The notes beneath the pieces are model-generated. The model saw nothing but the letters and a program-made list of their open reading frames with translations, was not told the DNA's origin and did no database searches. 64,000 nt of DNA from Actinobacillus sp. (GTDB taxonomy: Bacteria > Pseudomonadota > Gammaproteobacteria > Enterobacterales > Pasteurellaceae), in NCBI GenBank assembly GCA_020026055.1, contig JAHHRA010000006.1:9525-73524 (forward strand). The letters are read 5' to 3'. Shown in pieces: positions 1 to 8,236 of the stretch. The first letter of the stretch is position 1; the number at the start of each line of letters is the position of its first letter. The translations under genes were made by a program, and so were the position numbers.

Positions 1-1
1 T

Positions 2-379
2 CAGTTTTTACAACTCACGGAATGGATGGATTGGTCTTTGGCGGAACAAGGTGTGGATTTAGACGGTATTTATTATTGTCCTCATCATATCGAAGGGAAA
101 GGAGAATACCGTAAAGATTGTGATTGTCGCAAGCCAAAAGGAGGAATGCTAAAAGATGCTATTCAAGCCTTGAATATTGATCCTATGCAATCAGTGATGG
201 TAGGTGATAAAATTGAAGATATTCAAGCTGGGAAAAGTGTTGGTGTGAAAATGAATATTTTAGTCAAAACAGGTAAACCGATAACAACAGCAGGGGAAGC
301 ACTTGCTAATGCAGTTTTGGAAAGTATTGTCGAGTTACCGAGTTTTTTAGCGATAGAAAATAGCTTCTCATTTCAGTAA
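2..379 (+). CDS. gmhB: GmhB, D-glycero-D-manno-heptose 1,7-bisphosphate 7-phosphatase (5' end cut by window)
   Basis: This HAD-family phosphatase removes the C7 phosphate of heptose 1,7-bisphosphate in the cytoplasmic pathway to ADP-heptose for LPS inner core. The open frame runs off the left edge, so only the C-terminal 125 or so codons are present. Visible are the Cys/His zinc loop (CPHH ... CDCRKPK), which is characteristic of GmhB within the HAD family, and the acidic HAD motif MVGDKIED followed by an LVKTGKP segment. An in-frame ATG at 26 is internal and not the real start. The next step of the same pathway, hldD, lies at 33.6-34.5 kb in this window but is not linked in an operon. A copy of the dispersed palindrome follows the stop codon. 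Confidence 0.93.
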   Translation, partial: QFLQLTEWMDWSLAEQGVDLDGIYYCPHHIEGKGEYRKDCDCRKPKGGMLKDAIQALNIDPMQSVMVGDKIEDIQAGKSVGVKMNILVKTGKPITTAGEALANAVLESIVELPSFLAIENSFSFQ

Positions 380-394
380 ATAGCACAGTGCTTA

Positions 395-437
395 ACGCCC
401 ATAAAATCGAGGAATTTTTTCTTGATTTTGTGGGCGT
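395..437. repeat. Dispersed palindromic element, copy 1
   Basis: Imperfect palindrome of 43 bp with ends ACGCCC and GGGCGT. The 14-nt arms match except for one G/A difference, and they flank an AT-rich core. It sits between the converging ends of gmhB and comM, where it could act as a bidirectional terminator. It belongs to the ACGCC/GGCGT family seen repeatedly in this window. Confidence 0.75.
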
Positions 438-518
438 AGTCTTTTGCTTTTCATCAAATCGCTACCAGATATTGGTGACTTTGAGTTGCTTTCTTATACT
501 AGCAATAAAATAATGCAG

Positions 519-2060
519 TTAGCCTAATTCTCTCCCTAATTTTTGCAATAACCGATCCATTGCACGGTAGCCAAAGGCTTCGGCTAAGTGTTTTTGTTGG
601 ATATTTTTTTCTTGTTCTAAGTCGGCAATAGTGCGAGCGACTTTTAAAATGCGATGATATGCTCGTACTGATAGTCCTAGCTTATGCAAAGCATTTTCTA
701 AGAAGATAGCTTCTTTTTCGTTGATTTTACAGTAACTTTCTACTTCTTTATTAGTTAGATGAGCATTCACCTTTCCTGCTCGGGATAATTGAATTTGATG
801 AGCAAAAAGAATTTTTTCACGAATTTTCGCACTACTTTCACCACGTTCTCCTGATTGATCAAGCTTTTGTAGGGTACCTTTTGGTAAAAGTGGTACTTCA
901 ATAGAAAGATCAAATCGATCTAAAAAAGGACCAGATAAGCGGTTGAGATAACGCATGAGTTGTTGCGGAGATGTTCGATTATGCGTGCCTGTATAATGCC
1001 CTGTTGGGCTTGGGTTCATCGCTGCAATTAATTGAAAACGTGCAGGAAATTGAATTTTCGCATTGGCTCGAGAAATAATAATTTTTCCACTTTCTAAAGG
1101 TTGTCGGAGTGCATCTAACACTTTACGTTCAAACTCTGGCAATTCATCTAAAAATAAGACGCCATTATGTGCTAACGAAATTTCTCCTGGCTTTGGAATT
1201 GCCCCTCCACCAACTAATGCGGGCATTGAAGCACTGTGATGAGGTGCACGAAAAGGACGTTTTTTCCAGTTATGTAAATTAAGTTCATTTTGTACAAGGC
1301 TGGTTACTGATGCTGTTTCAATTGCTTCAGTATCTGACATTTCAGGCAAGAGATCAGTAAGACGACTAGCCAGCATTGTTTTACCTGTCCCAGGAGGACC
1401 TAATAACAGGAGATTATGTTGCCCAGCAGCAGCGATAGTGAGAGCTCGTTTAGCATGTTGTTGTCCGATAATATCTGTCATATCTTTTTGAAATAAAGTA
1501 GTTGTAATTTCTTCTGGGACAATAATTTCACTGGCGAGGGGGAGTGTCTGTTGTCGGTTTAAAAAATTAACTACATCTAAAAGATTTTGTGCATAGTAAG
1601 TATCTTGTTTTGCAATGAGTGCGGCTTCGTTCGCATTTTGTTTTGCAATAATTAAATGGCGTTTTGCTTTTTCTGCAGCTAAAATAGCCGAAATTATTCC
1701 TTGAACACCGCGTAATTCGCCAGTAAGAGCTAATTCGCCAAACAACTCATAGGATTGAAGATGTTTGTCATCAAGTTGTCCTGATGCGGCGAGAATAGCG
1801 ATGGCAATAGGTAAATCAAAACGTCCACCTTCTTTTGGAAGATCAGCGGGGGCAAGATTGACAGTAATTCTTTTCGCTGGATATTTGAAATTAGCATTGA
1901 TTAATGCACTGCGAACACGACCTTGTGCTTCAGTAACAGTTTTTTCAGGTAGTCCTACAAGAGTAAAAGCAGGTTTCCCATTACTAATATGAACTTCTAT
2001 GGTAACTAATGGTGCTTGGACACCAATAGAAGCACGGCTATATACCACAGCAAGGGACAT
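519..2060 (-). CDS. comM: ComM/YifB, AAA+ branch-migration helicase for natural transformation
   Basis: In naturally competent gamma-proteobacteria ComM is a hexameric AAA+ ATPase that promotes branch migration during integration of imported DNA. The 513 residues have the usual layout. The N-terminal domain is Lon-protease-like (FTLVGLPEKTVTEAQ, VNLAPADLPKEG). The Mg-chelatase-type ATPase has Walker A GPPGTGKT near residue 220 and Walker B LFLDELPEF, and a C-terminal chelatase domain follows. Length and motifs are complete. It is transcribed alone, convergent with gmhB and divergent from the VirK-like gene. Its presence argues that the organism is, or was, transformable. Family assignment is certain; the role in transformation is known from Haemophilus and Vibrio homologues. 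Confidence 0.95.
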   Translation of the reverse strand: MSLAVVYSRASIGVQAPLVTIEVHISNGKPAFTLVGLPEKTVTEAQGRVRSALINANFKYPAKRITVNLAPADLPKEGGRFDLPIAIAILAASGQLDDKHLQSYELFGELALTGELRGVQGIISAILAAEKAKRHLIIAKQNANEAALIAKQDTYYAQNLLDVVNFLNRQQTLPLASEIIVPEEITTTLFQKDMTDIIGQQHAKRALTIAAAGQHNLLLLGPPGTGKTMLASRLTDLLPEMSDTEAIETASVTSLVQNELNLHNWKKRPFRAPHHSASMPALVGGGAIPKPGEISLAHNGVLFLDELPEFERKVLDALRQPLESGKIIISRANAKIQFPARFQLIAAMNPSPTGHYTGTHNRTSPQQLMRYLNRLSGPFLDRFDLSIEVPLLPKGTLQKLDQSGERGESSAKIREKILFAHQIQLSRAGKVNAHLTNKEVESYCKINEKEAIFLENALHKLGLSVRAYHRILKVARTIADLEQEKNIQQKHLAEAFGYRAMDRLLQKLGRELG

Positions 2061-2127
2061 ATTTTCTCCAGATTATTTATTTTTCGATAATCTAGAATAA
2101 AAAAAGAAATAAATTTTTATAAAAAGA

Positions 2128-2154
2128 GCGACGGAATACTACGATCAGCGTCGC
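2128..2154. other. Small inverted repeat in the comM/virK-like divergent region
   Basis: A GCGACG ... CGTCGC inverted repeat with a 15-nt loop lies between the divergent starts of comM and the VirK-like gene. No T-tract follows on either strand, so an operator or leader hairpin is as likely as a terminator. Function is unknown. Confidence 0.3.
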
Positions 2155-2210
2155 AAAATTTGTTTTTATGCTAAGTCATATCACATTTTGTTCATTGTTT
2201 GGAGAGCATT

Positions 2211-3077
2211 ATGCAGAAAATCTATCGCTGGCCGAAAGCCTATTCTATTTATCCCGATCGCAATAATAAATCGTATGCAGCAAAACGATTTCGTTATAAT
2301 TTGCGTAGCTTTTTACATCGTAAGCAAATTGAGGTATTTGAGAATTTCGTTAATCAACATCCATACCTTATTCCTTTATTAAATTCGCGTCCAAATTTTA
2401 GTTATCCTATCGCTCATCGTTTTTTGGATAAACGCTTTAACCGTAAGCGAAGATTGCAAGAAGTTTGTGAAAATTTGTGTTTCTTACCCGATAGACTATC
2501 AAAATTAGGTGTAAGTTCTATACTTGAAAAAAATATCGTTTTAGCAACGATAATGAATGATTATGAATTGAGATTGGGGATAAATATCTTTCAACCAATG
2601 GAAGGATTTTGGAATATTGAACTCTATCATAAAGCGAATAATGAGCTTATTTATTTGCTGACTTTTGGAAAATTACAAGATGCGTTACTTATTGCTGTCA
2701 TTCAAGGACCGAATCAAGAAGGGTCTAAAGAAATGGTGAAACAATTGACGAAAGTTTGTTATGGATTGCGTCCTGCATATTTAATGGTGGAATGCATGAA
2801 AATAGTGACTAATGCGTTGGGGTATTCACGATTACTTGGTATTCCACAAAAATATCAAAATAAATCCCGTTTTATCAAAGCGAGTAGTTTTATCGTGGAC
2901 TATGATGCGATTTTTAGTGAAAGTAAAGGTATATTGGGAGATTACTGGGATTTACCACTGACACTCGAAAATCGTAATTTAGAGGATATTCAAAGTAAAA
3001 AACGCAATATGTATCGTAAACGCTATGCGATGCTACGTGAGCTAGACATGCAAGTAAAGCAAGCTTTACGAGTGTAG
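2211..3077 (+). CDS. VirK/YbjX (DUF535) family protein
   Basis: The 288-residue protein matches the DUF535/VirK/YbjX family by overall pattern: basic N-terminus, central VIQGP and GLRPAYLMVE blocks, and a C-terminal FxxDYDAIFxESxG segment. Members affect outer-membrane or surface properties in enterics and Shigella, but no biochemical activity is established and no catalytic motif is visible. The ATG at 2211 is preferred because GGAGAG lies 4 nt upstream; an in-frame TTG at 2199 precedes this ribosome binding site and would waste it. No signal peptide or membrane segment is apparent. It is a single gene converging on engB. Confidence 0.8.
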   Translation: MQKIYRWPKAYSIYPDRNNKSYAAKRFRYNLRSFLHRKQIEVFENFVNQHPYLIPLLNSRPNFSYPIAHRFLDKRFNRKRRLQEVCENLCFLPDRLSKLGVSSILEKNIVLATIMNDYELRLGINIFQPMEGFWNIELYHKANNELIYLLTFGKLQDALLIAVIQGPNQEGSKEMVKQLTKVCYGLRPAYLMVECMKIVTNALGYSRLLGIPQKYQNKSRFIKASSFIVDYDAIFSESKGILGDYWDLPLTLENRNLEDIQSKKRNMYRKRYAMLRELDMQVKQALRV

Positions 3078-3083
3078 ATAAAA

Positions 3084-3115
3084 AATAGATATTCCAAAGA
3101 TATCTATTCTTTTTC
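3084..3115. terminator. Bidirectional terminator between the VirK-like gene and engB
   Basis: A 9-bp stem (AATAGATAT/ATATCTATT) with a 7-nt loop is followed by CTTTTTC on the plus strand and preceded by an A-run that becomes a U-run on the minus strand. The stem overlaps the engB stop codon, which is typical of compact convergent gene ends. Confidence 0.6.
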
Positions 3116-3739
3116 TGTTAAATATTCAGTCATTGGTGCAAACCATTGATTGAGTTTGGAAGAAAGTTTATCAATACCGATTTTATTAGTGCTGGAAAAG
3201 GCTTCGACTTCAATATCACCTTGGAAAGGTAAAATAGCTTCACGCACCATTTTGAGTTGTTTAATGCGAGCAGCTTGGCTTAATTTATCAGCTTTAGTTA
3301 GCAATAAAAGCAAAGACTTATCTGCAGAAACTGCCCATTCGATCATTTGTTGATCGAGATCTTTTAATGGATGACGAATATCCATCAGCACTACAATACC
3401 TTTCAAGCATTCACGTTTTTGCAAATATTCTGCTAGTGATTTTTGCCATTGTTGCTTCATTTCTTCAGGGACTGCCGCATAGCCGTAACCTGGAAGGTCG
3501 ACGAGTTTACAATTTGGCTCGACTTCAAAGACATTGATAAGTTGAGTACGTCCTGGAGTTTTAGAAGTGCGAGCTAAATTTTTCTGTTTAGTGAGTGCAT
3601 TTAACGCAGTAGATTTTCCTGCGTTAGAACGCCCAACAAAAGCGACTTCAATGCCTTGTTCTGGTGGCATTAATTTAATATTGGGGGCACTTAGGAGAAA
3701 ATGAGTTTTGAAATAATTTAAGCGAGAAATGGTGTTCAT
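3104..3739 (-). CDS. engB: EngB/YsxC, ribosome-biogenesis GTPase
   Basis: A TRAFAC-class GTPase of 211 residues needed for late assembly of the large ribosomal subunit and, in bacteria tested, essential for growth. G1 (GRSNAGKST), G3 (DLPGYGYA) and G4 (TKAD) motifs are all present in order. The start codon directly follows the trmL stop codon with no spacer, so the two genes form a translationally coupled operon with trmL first. Both products act on translation, trmL on tRNA and EngB on the 50S subunit. Confidence 0.95.
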   Translation of the reverse strand: MNTISRLNYFKTHFLLSAPNIKLMPPEQGIEVAFVGRSNAGKSTALNALTKQKNLARTSKTPGRTQLINVFEVEPNCKLVDLPGYGYAAVPEEMKQQWQKSLAEYLQKRECLKGIVVLMDIRHPLKDLDQQMIEWAVSADKSLLLLLTKADKLSQAARIKQLKMVREAILPFQGDIEVEAFSSTNKIGIDKLSSKLNQWFAPMTEYLTEKE

Positions 3740-4234
3740 TTAAGTCTCCACGTGAATATTGGGATCATAGTTGACTGCTTGAGCAAAATCGAGTTGTCGC
3801 CAAGCTTCATACACACTGATAGCAACAGAATTAGATAAATTCATACTGCGACTATTGGCAATCATTGGGATACGTAATTTTTGTTCGTTGGGCAAATTGT
3901 CCAAAATAGCTTTAGGAAGCCCACGTGTTTCAGGTCCAAACATCAAGAAATCTCCGCTTTGAAAATGAACTTGACTAGGAGAAAGTAGCCCTTTTGTTGT
4001 CATTGCAAAAATCCGTTTTGGTTTTGCCTGTGTTAAAAAATCTGCATAGTTTAGATAACGTTTAATGTTGGCGTATTCGTGGTAGTCTAAGCCACTACGA
4101 CGCAATTTTTTATCATCCCAATGGAAACCAAAAGGTTCAATGAGATGAAGTCGAAAACCTGTATTCGCACAAAGGCGGATGATGTTGCCTGTATTTTGTG
4201 GAATTTCAGGCTCATATAATACAATATCTAACAT
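3740..4234 (-). CDS. trmL: TrmL, tRNA (cytidine/uridine-34 2'-O)-methyltransferase
   Basis: A SPOUT-class methyltransferase modifying the wobble base of leucine tRNAs. The 164-residue protein starts MLDIVLYEPEIPQNTGNIIR, the canonical N-terminus, and contains the knot motifs MFGPETRGLP and IPMIANSRSMNLSNSVAI that bind AdoMet. The frame is open to 4285, but the additional 17 residues have no family counterpart, so the ATG at 4234 is used; its ribosome binding site is weak. It heads the trmL-engB operon and is divergent from hemX. Confidence 0.93.
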   Translation of the reverse strand: MLDIVLYEPEIPQNTGNIIRLCANTGFRLHLIEPFGFHWDDKKLRRSGLDYHEYANIKRYLNYADFLTQAKPKRIFAMTTKGLLSPSQVHFQSGDFLMFGPETRGLPKAILDNLPNEQKLRIPMIANSRSMNLSNSVAISVYEAWRQLDFAQAVNYDPNIHVET

Positions 4235-4393
4235 AGTCAATTTTTTTCTAAAAAGGAGAATTGTACCTTGGTGAATATAAAGCACAAGAAAAATTGCATA
4301 AAAAGATTAAAGAGAAAACTGACATTCAAATAGATAAATGCTAGGATGATAAGTCGTACTTGTCCCATTTCTTTCTTCTGAGAGGAAAATATT

Positions 4394-5563
4394 ATGTCTA
4401 AAGAAACCCCTTCCAAGCCAAATAATCAAGTGGATAAAGATGTTGTCTCTACAGAGATAGTCCAAGAGAAATCCCAAGACAAGACTAAAAGTCACGCCAC
4501 TGAATTTGAGAAAAATTTCTCCGAAATTGAGCACGTGACAAAAAAGAAAAAAGGCGAAAGATTAGCAATTTTATCGTTATTACTAACACTTAGTTTGGGC
4601 GGAGCTGGGTTTTATTTTGTTCAGCACCATTCTCAAAAAACAAATGTACAAATTAACCAATTAACCAGTCAATTAGATCAGTTTTCTAAAGCAATGCAAG
4701 CACAGTTACCTTTATCTAACTACTTTGAGCAGTTAATAGCAATTAATAAAAAACTGAATGAAAAAGTGCAAACTTTACAAAACAATGAGCTGAAGCTTGA
4801 AAGTATGCTTAGTACATTGAATGATGAAATAGTGATTAAAGGACAAACTATTGATGCATTGCAAATGCAAATGAGTCAGTTCGCAAAAATGAAAGAAAAC
4901 ACGCCTAACGAATGGAAATTAGCGGAAGCAAATTATTTATTAATTAATGCACAAAGAAAGTTGCAATTAACGGATGATGTGTATGTGGCAATTGTGCTGT
5001 TGCAGAATGCAGATCAAATCCTTTCTCAATTAGATATAGCTTCTGTACCAAGGCTACGAGAAGCTATTAATCAAGATTTACAGACTTTGAAGGCAGTAAA
5101 AAAAGTGAATACAGAGCAGATTATATTGCAATTATCTAATTTAAGTGCACATGTTGATGATTTAATGCCTTTAACTTTACGCCATAAACAAGTGGCGAAT
5201 GAGCCTAGTCATTCGATCACAGATTGGCAAGAGAATGCGAAAAAAACGATGGATACTCTTATGGATAAGTTTATCCGAGTGATACCTAAAACAGCGAATA
5301 GCCAAGGGTTATTGACTCCAGAGCAAGAAATTTATTTACGCGAAAATCTTCGTTTACGCTTGCAAATTGCAACACTTGCAGTGATTCGTCATCAAGAAGC
5401 ACTTTATCAACAATCGTTACAACTTGTTGCAGATTGGGTGAAACGCTATTTTGATAAAAATGATCAAACGACTACTCAGTTTTTGGAGATTGTACAGAAA
5501 TTACAAGCAGAACCGATTACAGTTGAGTTGCCACTCTTAAGTAGTGTGAATTTAATCAATTGA
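4394..5563 (+). CDS. hemX: HemX family inner-membrane protein
   Basis: A 389-residue protein with a polar Lys-rich cytoplasmic N-terminus, one transmembrane segment near residues 56-75 (LAILSLLLTLSLGGAGFYFV) and a long coiled-coil periplasmic domain. In enterics hemX follows hemC-hemD; the annotation 'uroporphyrinogen C-methyltransferase' sometimes attached to it is not supported by any visible methyltransferase motif. Here it is followed by hemY and preceded by the divergent trmL, so hemC and hemD are absent from the locus. The N-terminal region carries an in-frame copy of the window's dispersed palindrome (residues about 33-49). The start has a good GAGAGG site 10 nt upstream. Confidence 0.88.
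   Translation: MSKETPSKPNNQVDKDVVSTEIVQEKSQDKTKSHATEFEKNFSEIEHVTKKKKGERLAILSLLLTLSLGGAGFYFVQHHSQKTNVQINQLTSQLDQFSKAMQAQLPLSNYFEQLIAINKKLNEKVQTLQNNELKLESMLSTLNDEIVIKGQTIDALQMQMSQFAKMKENTPNEWKLAEANYLLINAQRKLQLTDDVYVAIVLLQNADQILSQLDIASVPRLREAINQDLQTLKAVKKVNTEQIILQLSNLSAHVDDLMPLTLRHKQVANEPSHSITDWQENAKKTMDTLMDKFIRVIPKTANSQGLLTPEQEIYLRENLRLRLQIATLAVIRHQEALYQQSLQLVADWVKRYFDKNDQTTTQFLEIVQKLQAEPITVELPLLSSVNLIN
4491..4539. repeat. Dispersed palindromic element inside hemX (in frame)
   Basis: Ends GTCACG and CGTGAC enclose a 5' CACGCCAC block, AATTT/AAATT arms and a GAGAAAAATTTCTC core, matching the intergenic family in order and spacing. It is read through in frame and encodes the EFEKNFSEI segment of HemX. 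The arms are less perfect than in intergenic copies, as expected if coding constraint or age has eroded it. Membership is inferred from similarity to the rsmB copy, which is read in the same frame. Confidence 0.55.
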
Positions 5564-5599
5564 TTCAATCTTCAATCAACAAATTGATAGGAGCTCACA

Positions 5600-6808
5600 A
5601 TGTTTAAACTATTATTTTTGATACTACTTTTAGGTGCAGGAATTTTCGGTGTGCCTTATCTTGCTGGTAAACAAGGTTATGTTTTAATTGAAACGGCGGA
5701 CAATTATTACGAATTGTCTATTACTGCACTCATAATAATACTTATCATTTGTTTAGCATTAGTCTATTTGATTCAATGGTGCATTTCATCCTTTTTCCGT
5801 TTAAGTTATTCCTCTTACACTTGGTTTCCTCGCCATCGGCGGGGCAAAGCTCAACGTCAAATACTGGAAGGTTTTATTGCTTTTGCGGAGGGTAATTATC
5901 GCAAAGCTCAACGTTTGCTCGCCAATAATGCTATGAATTCAGATGCCCCAGTCTTGAGTCTTATCAAAGCCGCTGAAGCAGCTCAGAAAATGGGTGATAA
6001 TGCCGAAGCAAGTCGTTTTTTGAAAAATGCGACTGGATTAGTAGGCGAGAATAATTTATTAGTAGAGATTAGTCGCATTAAAGTGTTAGTTGCTCAACAA
6101 AAATGGGACGAGGCTCAAACACATCTTGACGCTATCTTGAAAACAACAACAAATAATCCAGAAATTTTGTGGATGGCAGTTAAAATTTATCGCCATAATA
6201 AAGCTTATGCTGCTTTAGAGCAAATTTTAGAGCAAATTGAACGAGTGGGTATTTATAACATTCAAACTTATGCAATGTTAGAACAAGAAGTTGAAAATGG
6301 TTTGTTAGACGAGAAATTGCGAGAAAATGGCACCGTTGGGTTATTAGCATGGTGGAAAGCTCAAAGTCGTCGCCGCCGTAATGACCCCGTAATGAAAATT
6401 GGTATAGCACGCCGTTTATTGGATAATGATGATCAAGAAAATGCTTATCTTCTCCTTGTTGAAGTTGCTAAATTGCCTGAAACAGAAACTTTTTTTCAAA
6501 TATTACATCAACAGATTATCCGCCTTAAAGAAATAGATACTTCAAAATTACAACGCATCTTAGAAAAGCAACTCTCGCATACACAGGTATTTAAAGCTGA
6601 ACTGTATCGCAGTTTAGGCTATTTGTACGCACGAGCAGGTGATTATAGTAAAGCAAGCAATGCCTTTAGTGAATTACTTAAAAATAAAGCAAAATTACAA
6701 GAAAATGATATTGTTATGGCAATTTTCGTTTTTGAACACAATAAAGAATCTATGCTTTCATACCAAGTTCGCCAAAACTATTTAAAAAATATGCTTGGTA
6801 AAGATTAA
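5600..6808 (+). CDS. hemY: HemY family inner-membrane TPR protein
   Basis: 402 residues with two N-terminal membrane helices (residues about 2-22 and 40-60) followed by an amphipathic segment and tetratricopeptide-like helical repeats. This is the HemY_N plus TPR architecture of the enteric hemCDXY operon. It is not the protoporphyrinogen oxidase also called HemY in Bacillus. It begins 37 bp after hemX with a GGAG site and is certainly co-transcribed. The family is linked to late haem metabolism or envelope function by context only. Retention of hemXY without hemCD suggests a role independent of tetrapyrrole synthesis. Confidence 0.88.
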   Translation: MFKLLFLILLLGAGIFGVPYLAGKQGYVLIETADNYYELSITALIIILIICLALVYLIQWCISSFFRLSYSSYTWFPRHRRGKAQRQILEGFIAFAEGNYRKAQRLLANNAMNSDAPVLSLIKAAEAAQKMGDNAEASRFLKNATGLVGENNLLVEISRIKVLVAQQKWDEAQTHLDAILKTTTNNPEILWMAVKIYRHNKAYAALEQILEQIERVGIYNIQTYAMLEQEVENGLLDEKLRENGTVGLLAWWKAQSRRRRNDPVMKIGIARRLLDNDDQENAYLLLVEVAKLPETETFFQILHQQIIRLKEIDTSKLQRILEKQLSHTQVFKAELYRSLGYLYARAGDYSKASNAFSELLKNKAKLQENDIVMAIFVFEHNKESMLSYQVRQNYLKNMLGKD

Positions 6809-6841
6809 AATTTATCCTTTAGTTATGATTTATTGATAAAA

Positions 6842-8236
6842 ATGAGAATATTTTCAGCTAAGTTTCGTCATTATGTACGTAAGAAAATCCGCCAAAGCCA
6901 CCGTATTTCACATAAAAGCGTGGAGTTTGTTTGTTTATTAATTGGTGCAGCATTAGTCGCTCTCGTTTCTTTTGGCTTCGCCCAATTGGCAGACTGGGGA
7001 TTGGCTTTTAATCGCATTTGGGTTGAAAAATATCCCATAGCTGTTTGGATTGTAATGCCCATTGGGCTGGCAAGCTTGGCTTGGATAACACAAAAATTTG
7101 TACCTTTTGTGTCAGGAAGTGGTATCCCACAAGTTATTGCTTCAATTAATTTACCATATGGTGCTTACAAGGATCATCTAGTTAGATTTTTCCAAACTTT
7201 ATGGAAAATTCCATTAACTTTTTTAGTGATGGTAATTGGTGGTTCTGTTGGGCGAGAAGGACCTTCAGTTCAAGTTGGTGCTGCAGTGATGCTTGCTTGG
7301 GGAAATTTCTGCCATCGACATGGTTTAGCGTTTTCTGGGCTGGCTGCAAATGAATTGATCGCTACAGGAGCAGCAGGCGGATTAGCGGCTGCTTTTAATG
7401 CACCTTTAGCAGGCGTAATGTTTGCGATTGAAGAATTAGGACGTGGAGTTAATTTACGTTGGGAACGTAATATTTTGTTAGGTGTGTTAGCTTGCGGTTT
7501 TATTTTGATTGCTATTGCTGGCAATAATTCTTATTTTCCTATTTATCATGGTGCTGTTGACGTACCAAAATTTATTTTGTGGTGTTTAGGCTGTGGTATA
7601 GCATGCGGCATTTTGGGCGGTATTTTTGCTAAATTACTCAGCAAAGGGCTTTCTACTTTATCACCATCTTGTTGGCGTAGCTACTTGCGTAAACACCCTA
7701 TTGTGATCGCATTCTGCTTAGGCGTATGTTTAGCTATTATTGGTACTATTACGCATGGACAAACTTACGGAACAGGATATGAAATCGTCGCTGAAGCCCT
7801 TGACGGCAAAATGATTGCTGAAAATCTAGGAATTTGGAAATTATTAGCCACTGTTAGCACTTATTGGTCAGGCGTCGCAGGTGGCATTTTCACTCCTTGT
7901 CTCACTATTGGTGCGGGGATTGGTATGCAGATTTGGTCATTGACAGGTGGAATTATTGATCAACGATTATTAGTGTTGATCTGTATGGCTGCTTTTCTTG
8001 CTGGAGCTACACAATCACCAGTGACAGCAAGTGTTGTCGTAATGGAAATGACAGGTAGTCAGCCAGTGCTTTTCTGGATGCTAATTTGCAGTATTGTGGC
8101 ATCTGTGATTTCTCGTCAATTTAATCCGAAACCTTTTTATCATTTTGCCGCTGGTCGTTTTCGTCAACGTGTACAGGAACTTGCACGAATAGAACAGGGG
8201 TTTAAAAACAATGACGAAATACAGCAAAAAGCATGA
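6842..8236 (+). CDS. ClC-family H+/Cl- antiporter
   Basis: About 464 residues with the multi-helix ClC fold. The anion-filter motifs are GSGIPQV near residue 95 and GREGPSVQ (gating glutamate) near residue 140. The IEE pair that carries the internal proton-transfer glutamate in E. coli ClcA is conserved, which points to an antiporter rather than a channel. TGXXXSPVTASVVVMEMTG is the late conserved helix. No CBS domains follow. The start is uncertain: a TTG at 6833 and an ATG at 6842 are both possible and neither has a clear ribosome binding site. The stop codon overlaps the dusA start in an ATGA junction, indicating coupling. Confidence 0.88.
   Translation: MRIFSAKFRHYVRKKIRQSHRISHKSVEFVCLLIGAALVALVSFGFAQLADWGLAFNRIWVEKYPIAVWIVMPIGLASLAWITQKFVPFVSGSGIPQVIASINLPYGAYKDHLVRFFQTLWKIPLTFLVMVIGGSVGREGPSVQVGAAVMLAWGNFCHRHGLAFSGLAANELIATGAAGGLAAAFNAPLAGVMFAIEELGRGVNLRWERNILLGVLACGFILIAIAGNNSYFPIYHGAVDVPKFILWCLGCGIACGILGGIFAKLLSKGLSTLSPSCWRSYLRKHPIVIAFCLGVCLAIIGTITHGQTYGTGYEIVAEALDGKMIAENLGIWKLLATVSTYWSGVAGGIFTPCLTIGAGIGMQIWSLTGGIIDQRLLVLICMAAFLAGATQSPVTASVVVMEMTGSQPVLFWMLICSIVASVISRQFNPKPFYHFAAGRFRQRVQELARIEQGFKNNDEIQQKA

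Noticed and set aside
1765..1992. Plus-strand frame inside comM
   Set aside because: Antisense shadow of a conserved coding sequence; no ribosome binding site or family match.
7270..7524. Minus-strand frame in the ClC gene
   Set aside because: Antisense shadow of the Gly/Ala-rich membrane helices.
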